A stretch of 64,000 nt of DNA. Origin: CBDDIP01 sp965279405. GTDB taxonomy: Bacteria; Actinomycetota; Acidimicrobiia; Acidimicrobiales; Ilumatobacteraceae. A model generated the notes under the pieces. The model searched no databases and was not told the origin of the DNA. It saw only the letters and a list, made by a program, of their open reading frames with translations. A program made the position numbers and the translations under genes. Location: contig OZ257157.1 in the NCBI GenBank assembly GCA_965279405.1, positions 2,418,001 through 2,482,000 of the forward strand, given 5' to 3'. This document shows positions 26,466 through 33,554 of the stretch, one piece after another; the stretch's first letter is position 1; every line of letters starts with the position of its first letter.

Positions 26466-27803
26466 TCAACCCCACGACGTCCGAGTGGCGGGCACGGCTG
26501 CGCCGCCGGCGTCGTCAGGACGCACCCCCAGCACCTGGTGCAGGCCGATGCCACCGTCGGTGAAGCCGACGGCCGACGCGGCCATGTACATCCGCCAGAC
26601 CCGGGCCCGCTCGACGCCGACGAGGCGGACTGCCTCGTCCCATCGTTCCTCGAGGTTGGCGACCCAGGCCCGCAGCGTCGCGGCGTAGTGCTCGCGCAAC
26701 GACTCGACGTCGCGAACCTCGAAGCCGGCCCGCTCCATCGCCAGCACCACCTCGCCGACGTCGACGAGCTCACCGTCCGGGAAGACGTACCGCCCCATGA
26801 ACGATCGTGGGCTGATGCGCGAACCACCGCGCGACGAGATGGCGTGGTTCAGCAACCGACCGTGGTCACCGAGGAGCCCGCGCAGCGAGGTGAAGTACTC
26901 GCCGATGCATTCGAAGCCGACGTGCTCGAACATCCCGATCGAGGAGATCGCGTCGAATTGCTCGCCGCGCAGATCGCGGTAGTCCTGCAGGCGGATCTCG
27001 ATCCGGTCGCTCAGCCCCGCCTCGGCGACGCGGCGTTGCGCCTCGGCGGCCTGCTCCTGGCTGATCGTGATCCCGACGACGGTTGCGCCGTGGTGCGTCG
27101 CGGCATGGATGGCCATCGAACCCCAACCGCATCCGACGTCGAGCAGTTGCTTGCCGGGTCGTTCGTGGAGTCCGAGCTTGCGGCAGACCAGCTCGTGCTT
27201 GGCAGCCTGTGCTTCGGTCAGGCCGACGCTGTCGTCGACGAACCGTGCGCACGAGTACGTCATCGACGGGCCGAGCACGAGACGGTAGAAGTCGTTGCCG
27301 ACGTCGTAGTGGTGGCTGATCGCCCGAGCGTCTCGCGACTTGCTGTGCACCCGTCCGCGCTGGCGGATCTCCGACGCCGGTGGTGGCAACGGTCGCCCGA
27401 GCGCACCGAGCCGCCGCGCCGCGCGCAGGACTGCGGGCGCAGCGCGGATCCCGAACCGCAGGTTGCTCGGGGCGATGCCGCGAAGCGCGGTGATCCCGGC
27501 GACCGCATCGCCGTCGATGTCGATGTCTCCGGCGACGTAGCCGCGTCCGACGCCGAGCTCACCGGGCGACCACAGCAACCGCCGCAGTGCGTCGGCCGAG
27601 CGGATTCGCACGGTGACATCGCCGTCGTCGGGTCCGATTCGGCTGCCGTCCCACAGCTCGAACCGGACCGCGGCGGCGCTGCCCAGCAACGCGTCGAGTG
27701 CGGGCCGCAACGACTCGGCGGCGGTCGGCCCACGTTCGGTCGTCTCGCCGTGATCGATGCGATCTCGGCTGACGTGTCGGGGCGCGTGGTGGGTGCTGGT
27801 CAC
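26466..27803 (-). CDS. cfa: cyclopropane-fatty-acyl-phospholipid synthase family methyltransferase
   Basis: A protein of 445 residues from GTG 27803. CFA synthases transfer a methylene from S-adenosylmethionine to the double bond of phospholipid acyl chains at the membrane surface. Seen: a basic N-terminal region, ISHHYDVGNDFYRLVLGPSMTYSCA at about 162-185, the SAM motif LLDVGCGWGSMAIHAA near 220-235, SIGMFEHVG, and FMGRYVFPDGELVDVGEV. Length and order match CFA/Mma-type enzymes closely. Bicarbonate-ligand and catalytic residues are in the expected motifs but I cannot check each. The gene stands alone, with no oxidoreductase partner (UfaA) next to it; it converges on the helicase operon 4 bases away. 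Confidence 0.92.
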   Translation of the reverse strand: MTSTHHAPRHVSRDRIDHGETTERGPTAAESLRPALDALLGSAAAVRFELWDGSRIGPDDGDVTVRIRSADALRRLLWSPGELGVGRGYVAGDIDIDGDAVAGITALRGIAPSNLRFGIRAAPAVLRAARRLGALGRPLPPPASEIRQRGRVHSKSRDARAISHHYDVGNDFYRLVLGPSMTYSCARFVDDSVGLTEAQAAKHELVCRKLGLHERPGKQLLDVGCGWGSMAIHAATHHGATVVGITISQEQAAEAQRRVAEAGLSDRIEIRLQDYRDLRGEQFDAISSIGMFEHVGFECIGEYFTSLRGLLGDHGRLLNHAISSRGGSRISPRSFMGRYVFPDGELVDVGEVVLAMERAGFEVRDVESLREHYAATLRAWVANLEERWDEAVRLVGVERARVWRMYMAASAVGFTDGGIGLHQVLGVRPDDAGGAAVPATRTSWG

Positions 27804-27905
27804 GGTTCCGCTCCGTTCTCCGTTCTCGGGCGACGGGGTCAGTGACCGTTGTACCCACTTCGGCGGCGACGCGCCAGTGGCGTTCGGCGAACGTCGTCGC
27901 GACGG

Positions 27906-28634
27906 TCAGGCGCTCGCCGGCGTCATGGACGCCAGGATCGCATCGACCTCCGCCGTGTGCGTCGCGACGTCGCTGACCCCGGAGGTGGAGATGACGACGA
28001 GGACCTGGTCGCCGACGGCGACGGCCACGACCCGCTCGGTCTCACCTGGGAAGATCAGCAGGCCGCTGCTCTCGCTGTAGTCGATGGTGCACTGGGCCGA
28101 GACGCGGCCGGTGACCTGCCGTGCGGGCAGCCCGAGCAGGGTCGTCGAGGTGGGTTGGCCGAGATCGATCGTGCCGCCGGGGCACACGTCGGCGAGCACC
28201 TCGTCGGGGGTCGCCCCGGGCAGGATCCCGACGGTCCACACCACGACCTGGCCGTCGTCGCGCTGCAGCGTCAGCGTCTTGCCGCTGTTCGAGAAGATGT
28301 CCCACTCGGCGGTCGTGGTGAAGTCGAAGAACGGAGCGAAACGCTGGCTCCGATAGGTGCCGGGGGTGAGCACGTTGCCGGTGACGAGCGGTGGTCCGCT
28401 GATCGTCGTCGTCGTTCGCTCGACGGTGGTCGTCGGCGCATCGGTGGGCGTGGGTGCGTCGGTGGCCGGTGGATCCGTCGGACCGGACGTCGCCCCTGGC
28501 TCGGTCGCCGGTGACGTCGGCGCGCCCGTGGCGGCGGGCGCGGTCGAGGTGCCGTCGCTGCCGCAGGCGGCGAGCAGTGAGAGTGCGAGGGCGATGGTCG
28601 CGCCGCGGATCGCGGTCGTCGGGAAGGTGGTCAT
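27906..28634 (-). CDS. lipoprotein, third member of a paralogous family
   Basis: A protein of 242 residues from ATG 28634. The lipobox LSLLAACGSDG puts Cys22 or so at the membrane anchor. A Pro/Thr-rich spacer (about 25-80) leads to a compact domain (VLTPGTYRSQRFAPFFDFTTTAEWDIFSNSG...GILPGATPDEVLADVCPGGTIDLG). This domain is also found in the next two genes upstream (28682 and 29449), with the same start [GTY/W-x-R], a shared LCPAG/VCPGG Cys motif and the closing IEAL-AS motif. It is the most diverged of the three. Last gene of the ECF sigma operon; exposed outside the membrane. Function unknown, perhaps ligand sensing or a decoy. Confidence 0.75.
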   Translation of the reverse strand: MTTFPTTAIRGATIALALSLLAACGSDGTSTAPAATGAPTSPATEPGATSGPTDPPATDAPTPTDAPTTTVERTTTTISGPPLVTGNVLTPGTYRSQRFAPFFDFTTTAEWDIFSNSGKTLTLQRDDGQVVVWTVGILPGATPDEVLADVCPGGTIDLGQPTSTTLLGLPARQVTGRVSAQCTIDYSESSGLLIFPGETERVVAVAVGDQVLVVISTSGVSDVATHTAEVDAILASMTPASA

Positions 28635-28681
28635 GGTGGTGCTCCGGTCGTGGTGGTCGAGAGTGCGGGGGAGCGGTCGGC

Positions 28682-29386
28682 TCAGGACTCGATGCGTTGC
28701 ATCGATGCGGTCAGGGCCTCGATCTCCGGGCCGAGCGCACCCCAGTCGGCAGTGGGTCCACCGGCGAGCACGACGATGCGCGTGTCGTCGATCGTGGTGA
28801 CCACCACCCGAACGGTGTCGCCGACGTCGATCGTGCGTGCGTCGTTGCCGAGGGCAACGGTGCAAGGAGCGACGCCGTCGGCGTCGACTTGATCGGCAGT
28901 CGCGCCGAGGATGGTGGTGGCCACCGGCGCGGCGAGCTCGAGCGCGCCCGCCGGGCAGAGGCCGGCGAGCACCTCCGCTGCGGAGGCGCCGGGGAACACC
29001 CCGGCGGTCACGAGGAAGCTGACCGTGGTGCCCCGACCGAGCGTCAGCACCTGCGGTTCGTTCAGGCCGCGGATCCACTGATCCGTGGTGGTGATCACGA
29101 ACGGGACGAGGAACGGCCGGATGGACCAGGTGCCGGCATCGATCGGTCCGTGAGGCGGCTGACGAGGGATGACCACCGATGTCGTCGTCGAGTCATCCGT
29201 CGCCGGTGCCGTCGCCGGTGTCGTGCCGGCCGCGGTCTCGATCGTCGGACTGGACGTCGAGGTGGCAGGTGCCGACGCCGGAGCAGTCGAGGCTGCATCG
29301 CTGCTGCAGGCCGCGAGGAGCAGCCCGGCGCCGGTGAGCATCGTGGTGAGGATCGTGGCGCGAGCGCGCGGAAGCAGGGGGTACAT
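28682..29386 (-). CDS. lipoprotein paralogue in ECF sigma operon
   Basis: A protein of 234 residues from ATG 29386. The lipobox GLLLAACSSDA is followed by an A/T/S-rich spacer and the family domain (AGTWSIRPFLVPFVITTTDQWIRGLNEPQVLTLGRGTTVSFLVTAGVFPGASAAEVLAGLCPAG). It is the closest relative of the periplasm-facing part of the membrane protein at 29449: the SIRPFLVPF, LGRGTTVSF, VFPG-SAAEV, LCPAG, APC and MTASMQRI stretches are nearly identical. Two conserved cysteines could form a disulfide. It lies between its two paralogues on the same strand, 62 bases after 29449. Confidence 0.78.
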   Translation of the reverse strand: MYPLLPRARATILTTMLTGAGLLLAACSSDAASTAPASAPATSTSSPTIETAAGTTPATAPATDDSTTTSVVIPRQPPHGPIDAGTWSIRPFLVPFVITTTDQWIRGLNEPQVLTLGRGTTVSFLVTAGVFPGASAAEVLAGLCPAGALELAAPVATTILGATADQVDADGVAPCTVALGNDARTIDVGDTVRVVVTTIDDTRIVVLAGGPTADWGALGPEIEALTASMQRIES

Positions 29387-29448
29387 GGGTCGTCCGTTCT
29401 GTGTCGTTGGGTGCCGTTGTCGTTGGGTGACAGTTGGGAGAGGGCCGG

Positions 29449-30306
29449 TCAGGTGTCGATGCGCTGCATGGATGCGGTCATCGCTGCGACCTCCGGTTCG
29501 AGCTCGTTCCACTCGGCGGTCGGTCCGCCGGCGATGACGACGACGATGACGTCGTCGATCGTGGCCACGACGACGCGGATGGTGCTGCCGCTGTCGATCG
29601 TCCGTGCCTCGGTCCCGAACGAGGCGCTGCAGGGGGCGATGCCGACGGCGTCGATCTGATCCGCCGGCGCGCCGAGCAAGGTCGTGGTCACCGGCGCCGC
29701 AACGTCGAGCGTGCCGGCCGGGCACAAGTTGGCGACGACCTCGGCCGCCGACGTCCCCGGGAACACACCGGTCGACACGACGAAGCTCACAGTCGTGCCA
29801 CGGCCGAGGGCCAGCCCGTTCGGATCGTTGATGCTGCGGATCCACTCGCCGGCGGTCGTGAGCTGGAACGGGACGAGGAACGGTCGGATGGCGTAGGTGC
29901 CCGCTTCGTTCGCCCCGAGCCGCGGTTGGTGCGGGAACAGCATCGACGTCGTCGTGATCGCGTCGGTCGTCGGCGACGTGATGGGAGTCGTGTCGGGGTT
30001 CGTGACGGGAACGATGTCCGACGTCGTCGTCGGCGCCGGGGTCGGGCCCTGGTTGCGATCCGGCCGACTGCTGATGATCACGCCGGTGACGGCGATCGCC
30101 GCGACCGCGGCCGCAGCGGCGAGTCCGGAGGTCAGACGGTGGCGGGGGCGAACGGGTGCCGCCGATCGGTCGGCGATGGTGACGCGGTCGGGCTGCGCTG
30201 CAGCCGGCTCACCGCCGAGCACGCGACGGAGCTGGGCCTCCAACGCGTCGGCGAATTCGGCTCGCGGCGAGGCGTCGAGCAGGTTGGGTTCACTCACCGC
30301 GATCAC
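29449..30306 (-). CDS. membrane-anchored anti-sigma-like protein with paralogous outer domain
   Basis: A protein of 285 residues from ATG 30306 (GTG 30297 is an alternative). The N-terminal 59 residues are cytoplasmic (PRAEFADALEAQLRRVLGG resembles the short helix at the start of many actinobacterial anti-sigma proteins). One transmembrane helix at about 60-80 (SGLAAAAAVAAIAVTGVIISS) follows, then a Thr-rich spacer and the same outer domain as in the two lipoproteins downstream. It overlaps the ECF sigma gene by 17 bases, which is the usual layout of a sigma and its cognate anti-sigma. No HxxxCxxC zinc motif is present, so it would be a zinc-free anti-sigma. Role inferred from context. Confidence 0.75.
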   Translation of the reverse strand: MIAVSEPNLLDASPRAEFADALEAQLRRVLGGEPAAAQPDRVTIADRSAAPVRPRHRLTSGLAAAAAVAAIAVTGVIISSRPDRNQGPTPAPTTTSDIVPVTNPDTTPITSPTTDAITTTSMLFPHQPRLGANEAGTYAIRPFLVPFQLTTAGEWIRSINDPNGLALGRGTTVSFVVSTGVFPGTSAAEVVANLCPAGTLDVAAPVTTTLLGAPADQIDAVGIAPCSASFGTEARTIDSGSTIRVVVATIDDVIVVVIAGGPTAEWNELEPEVAAMTASMQRIDT

Positions 30307-30832
30307 CTCCGTTGCTTCGCCGTTCGCTGGTTCCTCGCAGCTCGGCTCGTGCTCGGGCCAGCAACGAGTTGGTCGCGCCGAGGGAGCGGCCGATCGAAGC
30401 GGCGATCGCCGGGACCGGCTCGCCGTCGATGTAGCGCATCATCAGCACGAGGCGGTGGTGCGGCTCGAGCTGCTGCAGCCCGACGAGGACCTCCGCCCGA
30501 CTCGGAGGCTCGTCGGGTGCAGGGCTCCCGCGTTCGGACGATGCGACGAGCATCAGCTTGCGGCGGCTCGTGCTCTCCCGGCGGGCATGATCGATGAACC
30601 GGTTGCGGCCGACGGTGATCAGCCAGCGCACGTCTGCCGACGCGGTCCGCCCGTCGCGAACCGCCTGCGCGAGCTGGAGCCACGCGTCTTGGGTGAGGTC
30701 CTCGGCGAGGGCCCGATCCCCGCCGGCGAGCCGCAACAGGTAGCCGTACACCGCGGCGAGGTGCGTTCGGTAGAACCTCGCGAAGGCGTCGGGATCACGA
30801 AGATCCTCATCGACGGTGTCGGACTCGGGCAT
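30290..30832 (-). CDS. ECF RNA polymerase sigma factor
   Basis: A protein of 180 residues from ATG 30832; the frame is open 84 bases further but the extension is not sigma-like. Region 2: FARFYRTHLAAVYGYLLRLAGGDRALAEDLTQDAWLQ, then a GRNRFIDHARRES 2.4-type segment; region 4: LQQLEPHHRLVLMMRYIDGEPVPAIAASIGRSLGATNSLLARARAEL. This is a standard sigma-2/sigma-4 ECF factor. It directs RNA polymerase to promoters when released by its anti-sigma, which is probably the overlapping membrane protein at 29449. First gene of an operon with two lipoproteins. Confidence 0.93.
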   Translation of the reverse strand: MPESDTVDEDLRDPDAFARFYRTHLAAVYGYLLRLAGGDRALAEDLTQDAWLQLAQAVRDGRTASADVRWLITVGRNRFIDHARRESTSRRKLMLVASSERGSPAPDEPPSRAEVLVGLQQLEPHHRLVLMMRYIDGEPVPAIAASIGRSLGATNSLLARARAELRGTSERRSNGGDRGE

Positions 30833-30957
30833 CACGCAGCTCTCAACGAACGGGGAGACCGGAATCGTCGCGGAAGCTGCTGTGGCGCTCGCGCATCGGA
30901 GTCCTGTCATCGCCACGTCAGTCCGATGTCAGCGGGTCGGCGGACGATGTCGGGTGT

Positions 30958-30972
30958 GGGGCCGCAGGCCCC
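30958..30972. promoter_or_regulatory. 6-bp hairpin upstream of a small gene
   Basis: GGGGCC and GGCCCC flank GCA, ending 19 bases before the ATG at 30992 and next to its AAAGGA ribosome-binding site. No U-tract. It may shape the leader of the small gene or end a short transcript. Confidence 0.3.
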
Positions 30973-30991
30973 GGACCCGAAAGGACCTGCC

Positions 30992-31162
30992 ATGACCACC
31001 AGCCCCGACCTCCTCATCCAGATGGCGCACGACCGGCGTCGTCGCCTGGGCGTCACCGACACGTCGCGCACGCGACGGACTCGCGATGAGCGGCGAGCGC
31101 TTCGCCACGAGCGCCGACGCGGCGAGCGTCTCGCTCGCGCCGAGTGGTCGTCGGACTGGTGA
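30992..31162 (+). CDS. small Arg-rich protein
   Basis: A protein of 56 residues from ATG 30992, with AAAGGA at the expected distance upstream. More than a quarter of residues are Arg (DRRRRLGVTDTSRTRRTRDERRALRHERRRGERLARAEW). It could bind nucleic acid or be a short membrane-proximal peptide; no family is recognised. It is divergent from the ECF sigma operon and 39 bases before the next gene on the same strand. Supported by the ribosome-binding site and absence of any overlapping gene. Confidence 0.6.
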   Translation: MTTSPDLLIQMAHDRRRRLGVTDTSRTRRTRDERRALRHERRRGERLARAEWSSDW

Positions 31163-31201
31163 CGCGTCTCGCCGCTGCCCGATCGGGGTACGTGGAACCC
31201 G

Positions 31202-31528
31202 ATGAACGACCTCGCCGACACCGTCAAGCACCTCACGCCCAAGCACCTGTCGATCGACGTCCCCGACGTCCTGCGCCATCTGCCTGGCACCGTGCAACAC
31301 CAGGTTGCCCACCTCGCCGATCAGATCGGTGACCATCTCCCGTCGATCTCGATGCCGTCGATCCCCGGCCGCAAGCGCAAGCGCAGCAAGACACCGTTCG
31401 TGATCGCGGCCGTCGTCGTGGCCGCCGGCGCCGCCACAGTGATGGCCCGTCGTCGTTCGGCGCGTTCGATGGAGGACGTGCAGAGTGGTTTCGTCGCCGC
31501 GAAGGAACGCAGCGTCGCCGCGGCCTGA
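31202..31528 (+). CDS. small single-pass membrane protein
   Basis: A protein of 108 residues. N-terminal 60 residues are helical/His-rich (KHLTPKHLSIDVPDVLRHLPGTVQHQVAHLADQIGDHL), followed by a basic turn (GRKRKRSKTP) and one membrane helix (FVIAAVVVAAGAATVMA at about 66-82), then RRRSARSMEDVQSGFVAAKERSVAAA. Basic residues flanking the helix suggest the long N terminus lies in the cytoplasm. I do not recognise the family. It follows the Arg-rich gene by 39 bases, probably one transcript. Confidence 0.7.
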   Translation: MNDLADTVKHLTPKHLSIDVPDVLRHLPGTVQHQVAHLADQIGDHLPSISMPSIPGRKRKRSKTPFVIAAVVVAAGAATVMARRRSARSMEDVQSGFVAAKERSVAAA

Positions 31529-31544
31529 GCATTTTCGATCATCT

Positions 31545-31565
31545 GCGTCAGCAACTCGCTGACGC
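31545..31565 (+). terminator. stem-loop 17 bases after the membrane protein stop
   Basis: GCGTCAGC and GCTGACGC (8-bp perfect stem) flank a 5-base loop. A second weaker stem (GGGCT/AGCCC, 31584-31602) follows. There is no run of T after either, so intrinsic termination would be inefficient. Confidence 0.4.
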
Positions 31566-31625
31566 GCACTTCTCCGTGGCACAGGGCTTCTGAGCAGAGC
31601 CCGCTGACCAGCCCGAGGAGGCGAC

Positions 31626-31823
31626 ATGGAACCGAGCAAGAGGCATCAGGTGCGTGAACAGCAGCACCGAACCGAGCCCCGCAGCGAACCGGGGCCGCTG
31701 CCGCGACGTCCCGCCGATTGTCGTCTCACCCGTGGCCTCGGTGCGCATCGCATCACGTTCGGCTCGCGTCCGGCGGCTCGTCGCTGCTCGAAGCCGAATG
31801 CTCAGGAAGGCGGCATGTCATGA
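31626..31823 (+). CDS. possible 65-residue leader ORF before the GGDEF-EAL gene
   Basis: ATG 31626 is preceded by GAGGAGG at a good distance, and the frame ends with ATG TCA TGA, where the last ATGA overlaps the start of the next gene at 31820. The strong ribosome-binding site and coupling argue that it is translated. The protein (EPSKRHQVREQQHRTEPRSEPG...) is basic, low-complexity and unlike any family, and its third-position GC is lower than in neighbours, so it may act as a translated leader controlling the downstream gene. Evidence is mixed. Confidence 0.4.
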   Translation: MEPSKRHQVREQQHRTEPRSEPGPLPRRPADCRLTRGLGAHRITFGSRPAARRCSKPNAQEGGMS

Positions 31824-33502
31824 GGTTCCGGCACCTTCCTGCGGTCCCCGACAGCACGGTTTCGACGCCCTGGTCGGAGCGCATCGACCAGGCAAGCGTT
31901 CTGGAATCGCTGCCCGTGCCGGCCCTCGTCGCCAATGCGAGCGGTCGCGTGGAGCACTGGAACTGGCGCGCCGAGCGGCTGCTCGAACGTCCCGGCCAGG
32001 CCCTCGAGGGCGCGAGCCTGAGCGAGCTGCTCGGTCGCGACCTGATGTGGACCGGTGAGTCGCTCGGCGAGGACTCGTGCGTCAACCTCAAGCTTCGCTT
32101 GCCCAGCGGCATCGTGCAGAACGTGGTGGCGTGGGTGACGATGCACGGGTTCGACCCGTCATCGTCCGGCGCGACCGTGCTCATCACTCCGTCGATGGTG
32201 ACCGGTGGCGACCCGCTGCGCGGCGTGCCGCGTGTGACGCCGTGGTCCGAGGTCGCCGATCGACTGGCGACGCTCGAGGCCGATCGGTTGTGCATCGGGC
32301 TCGGTCTCATCGGGTTGCGGGCGATCAACGACGGGTTCAGTCGCAGCGTGGGCGACCAGGTCCTCGGGACCGTGCACGGGCGTCTGCTGGCGTTCAGCCC
32401 GCCCGACGCCATCGTCGAGCGGATCAGCGGCAACCGGTTCATCGTGGCCGTCCCGACCTCGCACGTCACCCCGTTCGACCAGGCAGGCACGGCCGAGCTC
32501 CATCGTTGGGCCGAGCACCTCACCCAACTGCTCATGGATGCCGTGCGCGAACCCATCGAGACGCCGCTCGGCCGGGTCGCTGCCGGGTGTGCCGCGGGCA
32601 TCGATCTGTCCGATGACCACTCCGGACTCGTCGTGCTCGATCGGGTCAACCGCAAGACGGCCACGGCCGTCAGTCGCGGTCCGGGGACGATGGTCTCCGA
32701 CGACCCGAGCAGGCGCTCCACGCGCGCTGCCCGGATGGCTGCGTCACTGGTCGACAGCGTCCGCAACGGGCTCGTCATCGCCCACTTCCAACCGATCGTC
32801 GAGCTCGAGTCGGGCACCGTGGTCGGCTACGAAGCGATGGCCAGGTGGAACCATCGGGACAACGAACGCCCGGACGACGCGGCGTTCCTCGAAGCGGCGC
32901 GCATGACTGGAGTCATCGATCAGCTCGGCGACGTGATCGTCGGCGACGCGATCGCGCTGGCCATCGAGCTGCGCGCCACCGATCGACCCGACGTCACGGT
33001 TTCGGTGAACGCTTCGGTGCCGGAGCTCTGCAACCGCCACTACGCCGAGCGGTTCGCCCGACGTCTGGCGATCGCCGGCATTCCCGCCGACGTGCTGCAG
33101 GTCGAGTTCAAGGCCGATCTCACCGCCGACGAGGTCGCGCTCATCCAGCCGCAGTTGACCGCCTTGCGCGCCGCAGGAATCGGCGTCGTGCTGGACGGTC
33201 TCGATCAGAGCGTGCCGACGCACCTCGCGCTCGAGCAGGGCATCGACTCCGTCAAGCTGGCGGCTGCGGCGACGGACGTCAACTGCCTGCGCAGCAAGCG
33301 TGTGCTGTCGTCGATGATGCGACTGGCCGACGAGCTCTTCGTCACCGTCGTTGCCACCGGGATCGAGTCACGAGAGCAGCACGACCTGGCCATCGAGGCC
33401 GGCTGTCGGTTCGGGCAGGGCCACTTCTACGGGATGCCGGTGTCGATCAAGCAGATGGGCCTGCTCGTCGGTCGTCCCGAGTCGGTGATCGAGCGCCGCT
33501 AG
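31820..33502 (+). CDS. degenerate GGDEF-EAL protein with N-terminal PAS-like domain
   Basis: A protein of 560 residues from ATG 31820, with AGGAAGG nine bases upstream. Order: PAS-like (about 20-125, SVLESLPVPALVANASGRVEHWN), GGDEF fold (about 150-290) and EAL fold (about 315-550). The GGDEF signature is replaced by SGNRF. In the EAL fold EAL is EAM (GYEAMARWNH), the DDFG loop reads LDGLDQ and AEGVE reads ATGIES; the VNASV and SVKLAAA parts are kept. These are the metal- and catalysis-related positions, so neither cyclase nor phosphodiesterase activity is expected. It may be a c-di-GMP receptor or a partner-binding regulator. Confidence 0.85.
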   Translation: MRFRHLPAVPDSTVSTPWSERIDQASVLESLPVPALVANASGRVEHWNWRAERLLERPGQALEGASLSELLGRDLMWTGESLGEDSCVNLKLRLPSGIVQNVVAWVTMHGFDPSSSGATVLITPSMVTGGDPLRGVPRVTPWSEVADRLATLEADRLCIGLGLIGLRAINDGFSRSVGDQVLGTVHGRLLAFSPPDAIVERISGNRFIVAVPTSHVTPFDQAGTAELHRWAEHLTQLLMDAVREPIETPLGRVAAGCAAGIDLSDDHSGLVVLDRVNRKTATAVSRGPGTMVSDDPSRRSTRAARMAASLVDSVRNGLVIAHFQPIVELESGTVVGYEAMARWNHRDNERPDDAAFLEAARMTGVIDQLGDVIVGDAIALAIELRATDRPDVTVSVNASVPELCNRHYAERFARRLAIAGIPADVLQVEFKADLTADEVALIQPQLTALRAAGIGVVLDGLDQSVPTHLALEQGIDSVKLAAAATDVNCLRSKRVLSSMMRLADELFVTVVATGIESREQHDLAIEAGCRFGQGHFYGMPVSIKQMGLLVGRPESVIERR

Positions 33503-33554
33503 CGCTTGGAGACCCCCGAGCAGGGGGAGGCCACCCGACTAAGGGGTGCGTAGC

